Assembly: GCA_023392645.1 (NCBI GenBank)
Contig: JAEVYR010000435.1
Coordinates: 1-5,821 of the forward strand
Reading direction: 5' to 3'
From: Chloroflexota bacterium
GTDB taxonomy: Bacteria; Chloroflexota; Chloroflexia; Thermomicrobiales; UBA6265
Length of the DNA stretch: 5,821 nucleotides
Shown: positions 5,800 through 5,821 of the stretch, piece after piece
Position numbering within the stretch: position 1 is the first letter of the stretch
How the letters are laid out: every line of letters begins with the position of its first letter
The notes under the pieces: model-generated
The model's database searches: none
Seen by the model: the letters and a program-made list of their open reading frames with translations, nothing else
Told to the model about the DNA's origin: nothing
Position numbers and translations under genes: made by a program

Positions 5800-5821
5800 G
5801 GGGTGGCTGCCCGGGTTTGAG

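Overview
This is a GC-rich, gene-dense bacterial window with strong G/C bias at third codon positions and many long antisense shadow frames. Composition and gene types would fit a high-GC Chloroflexota (Thermomicrobia-like) or actinobacterial chromosome, but no marker in the window settles the phylum. I see no mobile element, CRISPR array, phage gene, tRNA or rRNA.

Layout. Left part, + strand: the 3' end of a uracil-DNA glycosylase superfamily gene (1-475, cut by the window edge) overlaps by ATGA a small alpha/beta hydrolase gene (472-1275). A 258-bp intergenic region between convergent genes follows (1276-1533). It holds a conspicuous imperfect palindrome built around a perfect 14-bp inverted repeat. 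Right part, all - strand: an asparagine-synthetase-like protein (1534-3009), an NADPH-dependent FMN reductase family flavoprotein (3155-3751) and an IlvD/Edd-family dehydratase of the sugar-acid type (4022-5746). These three are separated by 145 and 270 bp, so each probably has its own promoter rather than forming a tight operon. The 270-bp gap holds strong hairpins without U-tracts, and a good -10 box for the flavoprotein gene. Another GC-rich hairpin lies just upstream of the dehydratase start.

Function. The genes look like independent housekeeping or metabolic functions (DNA repair, ester/amide hydrolysis, asparagine or amide synthesis, flavin/quinone reduction, sugar-acid catabolism), not one pathway. 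The most notable point is the asparagine-synthetase-like protein. Its N-terminus reads Met-Ser-Gly-Ile where glutamine-dependent enzymes have Met-Cys-Gly-Ile, and other glutamine-pocket residues are also changed, while the ATP-pyrophosphatase synthetase domain is intact. I found no clear evidence of a wholly new multigene system.
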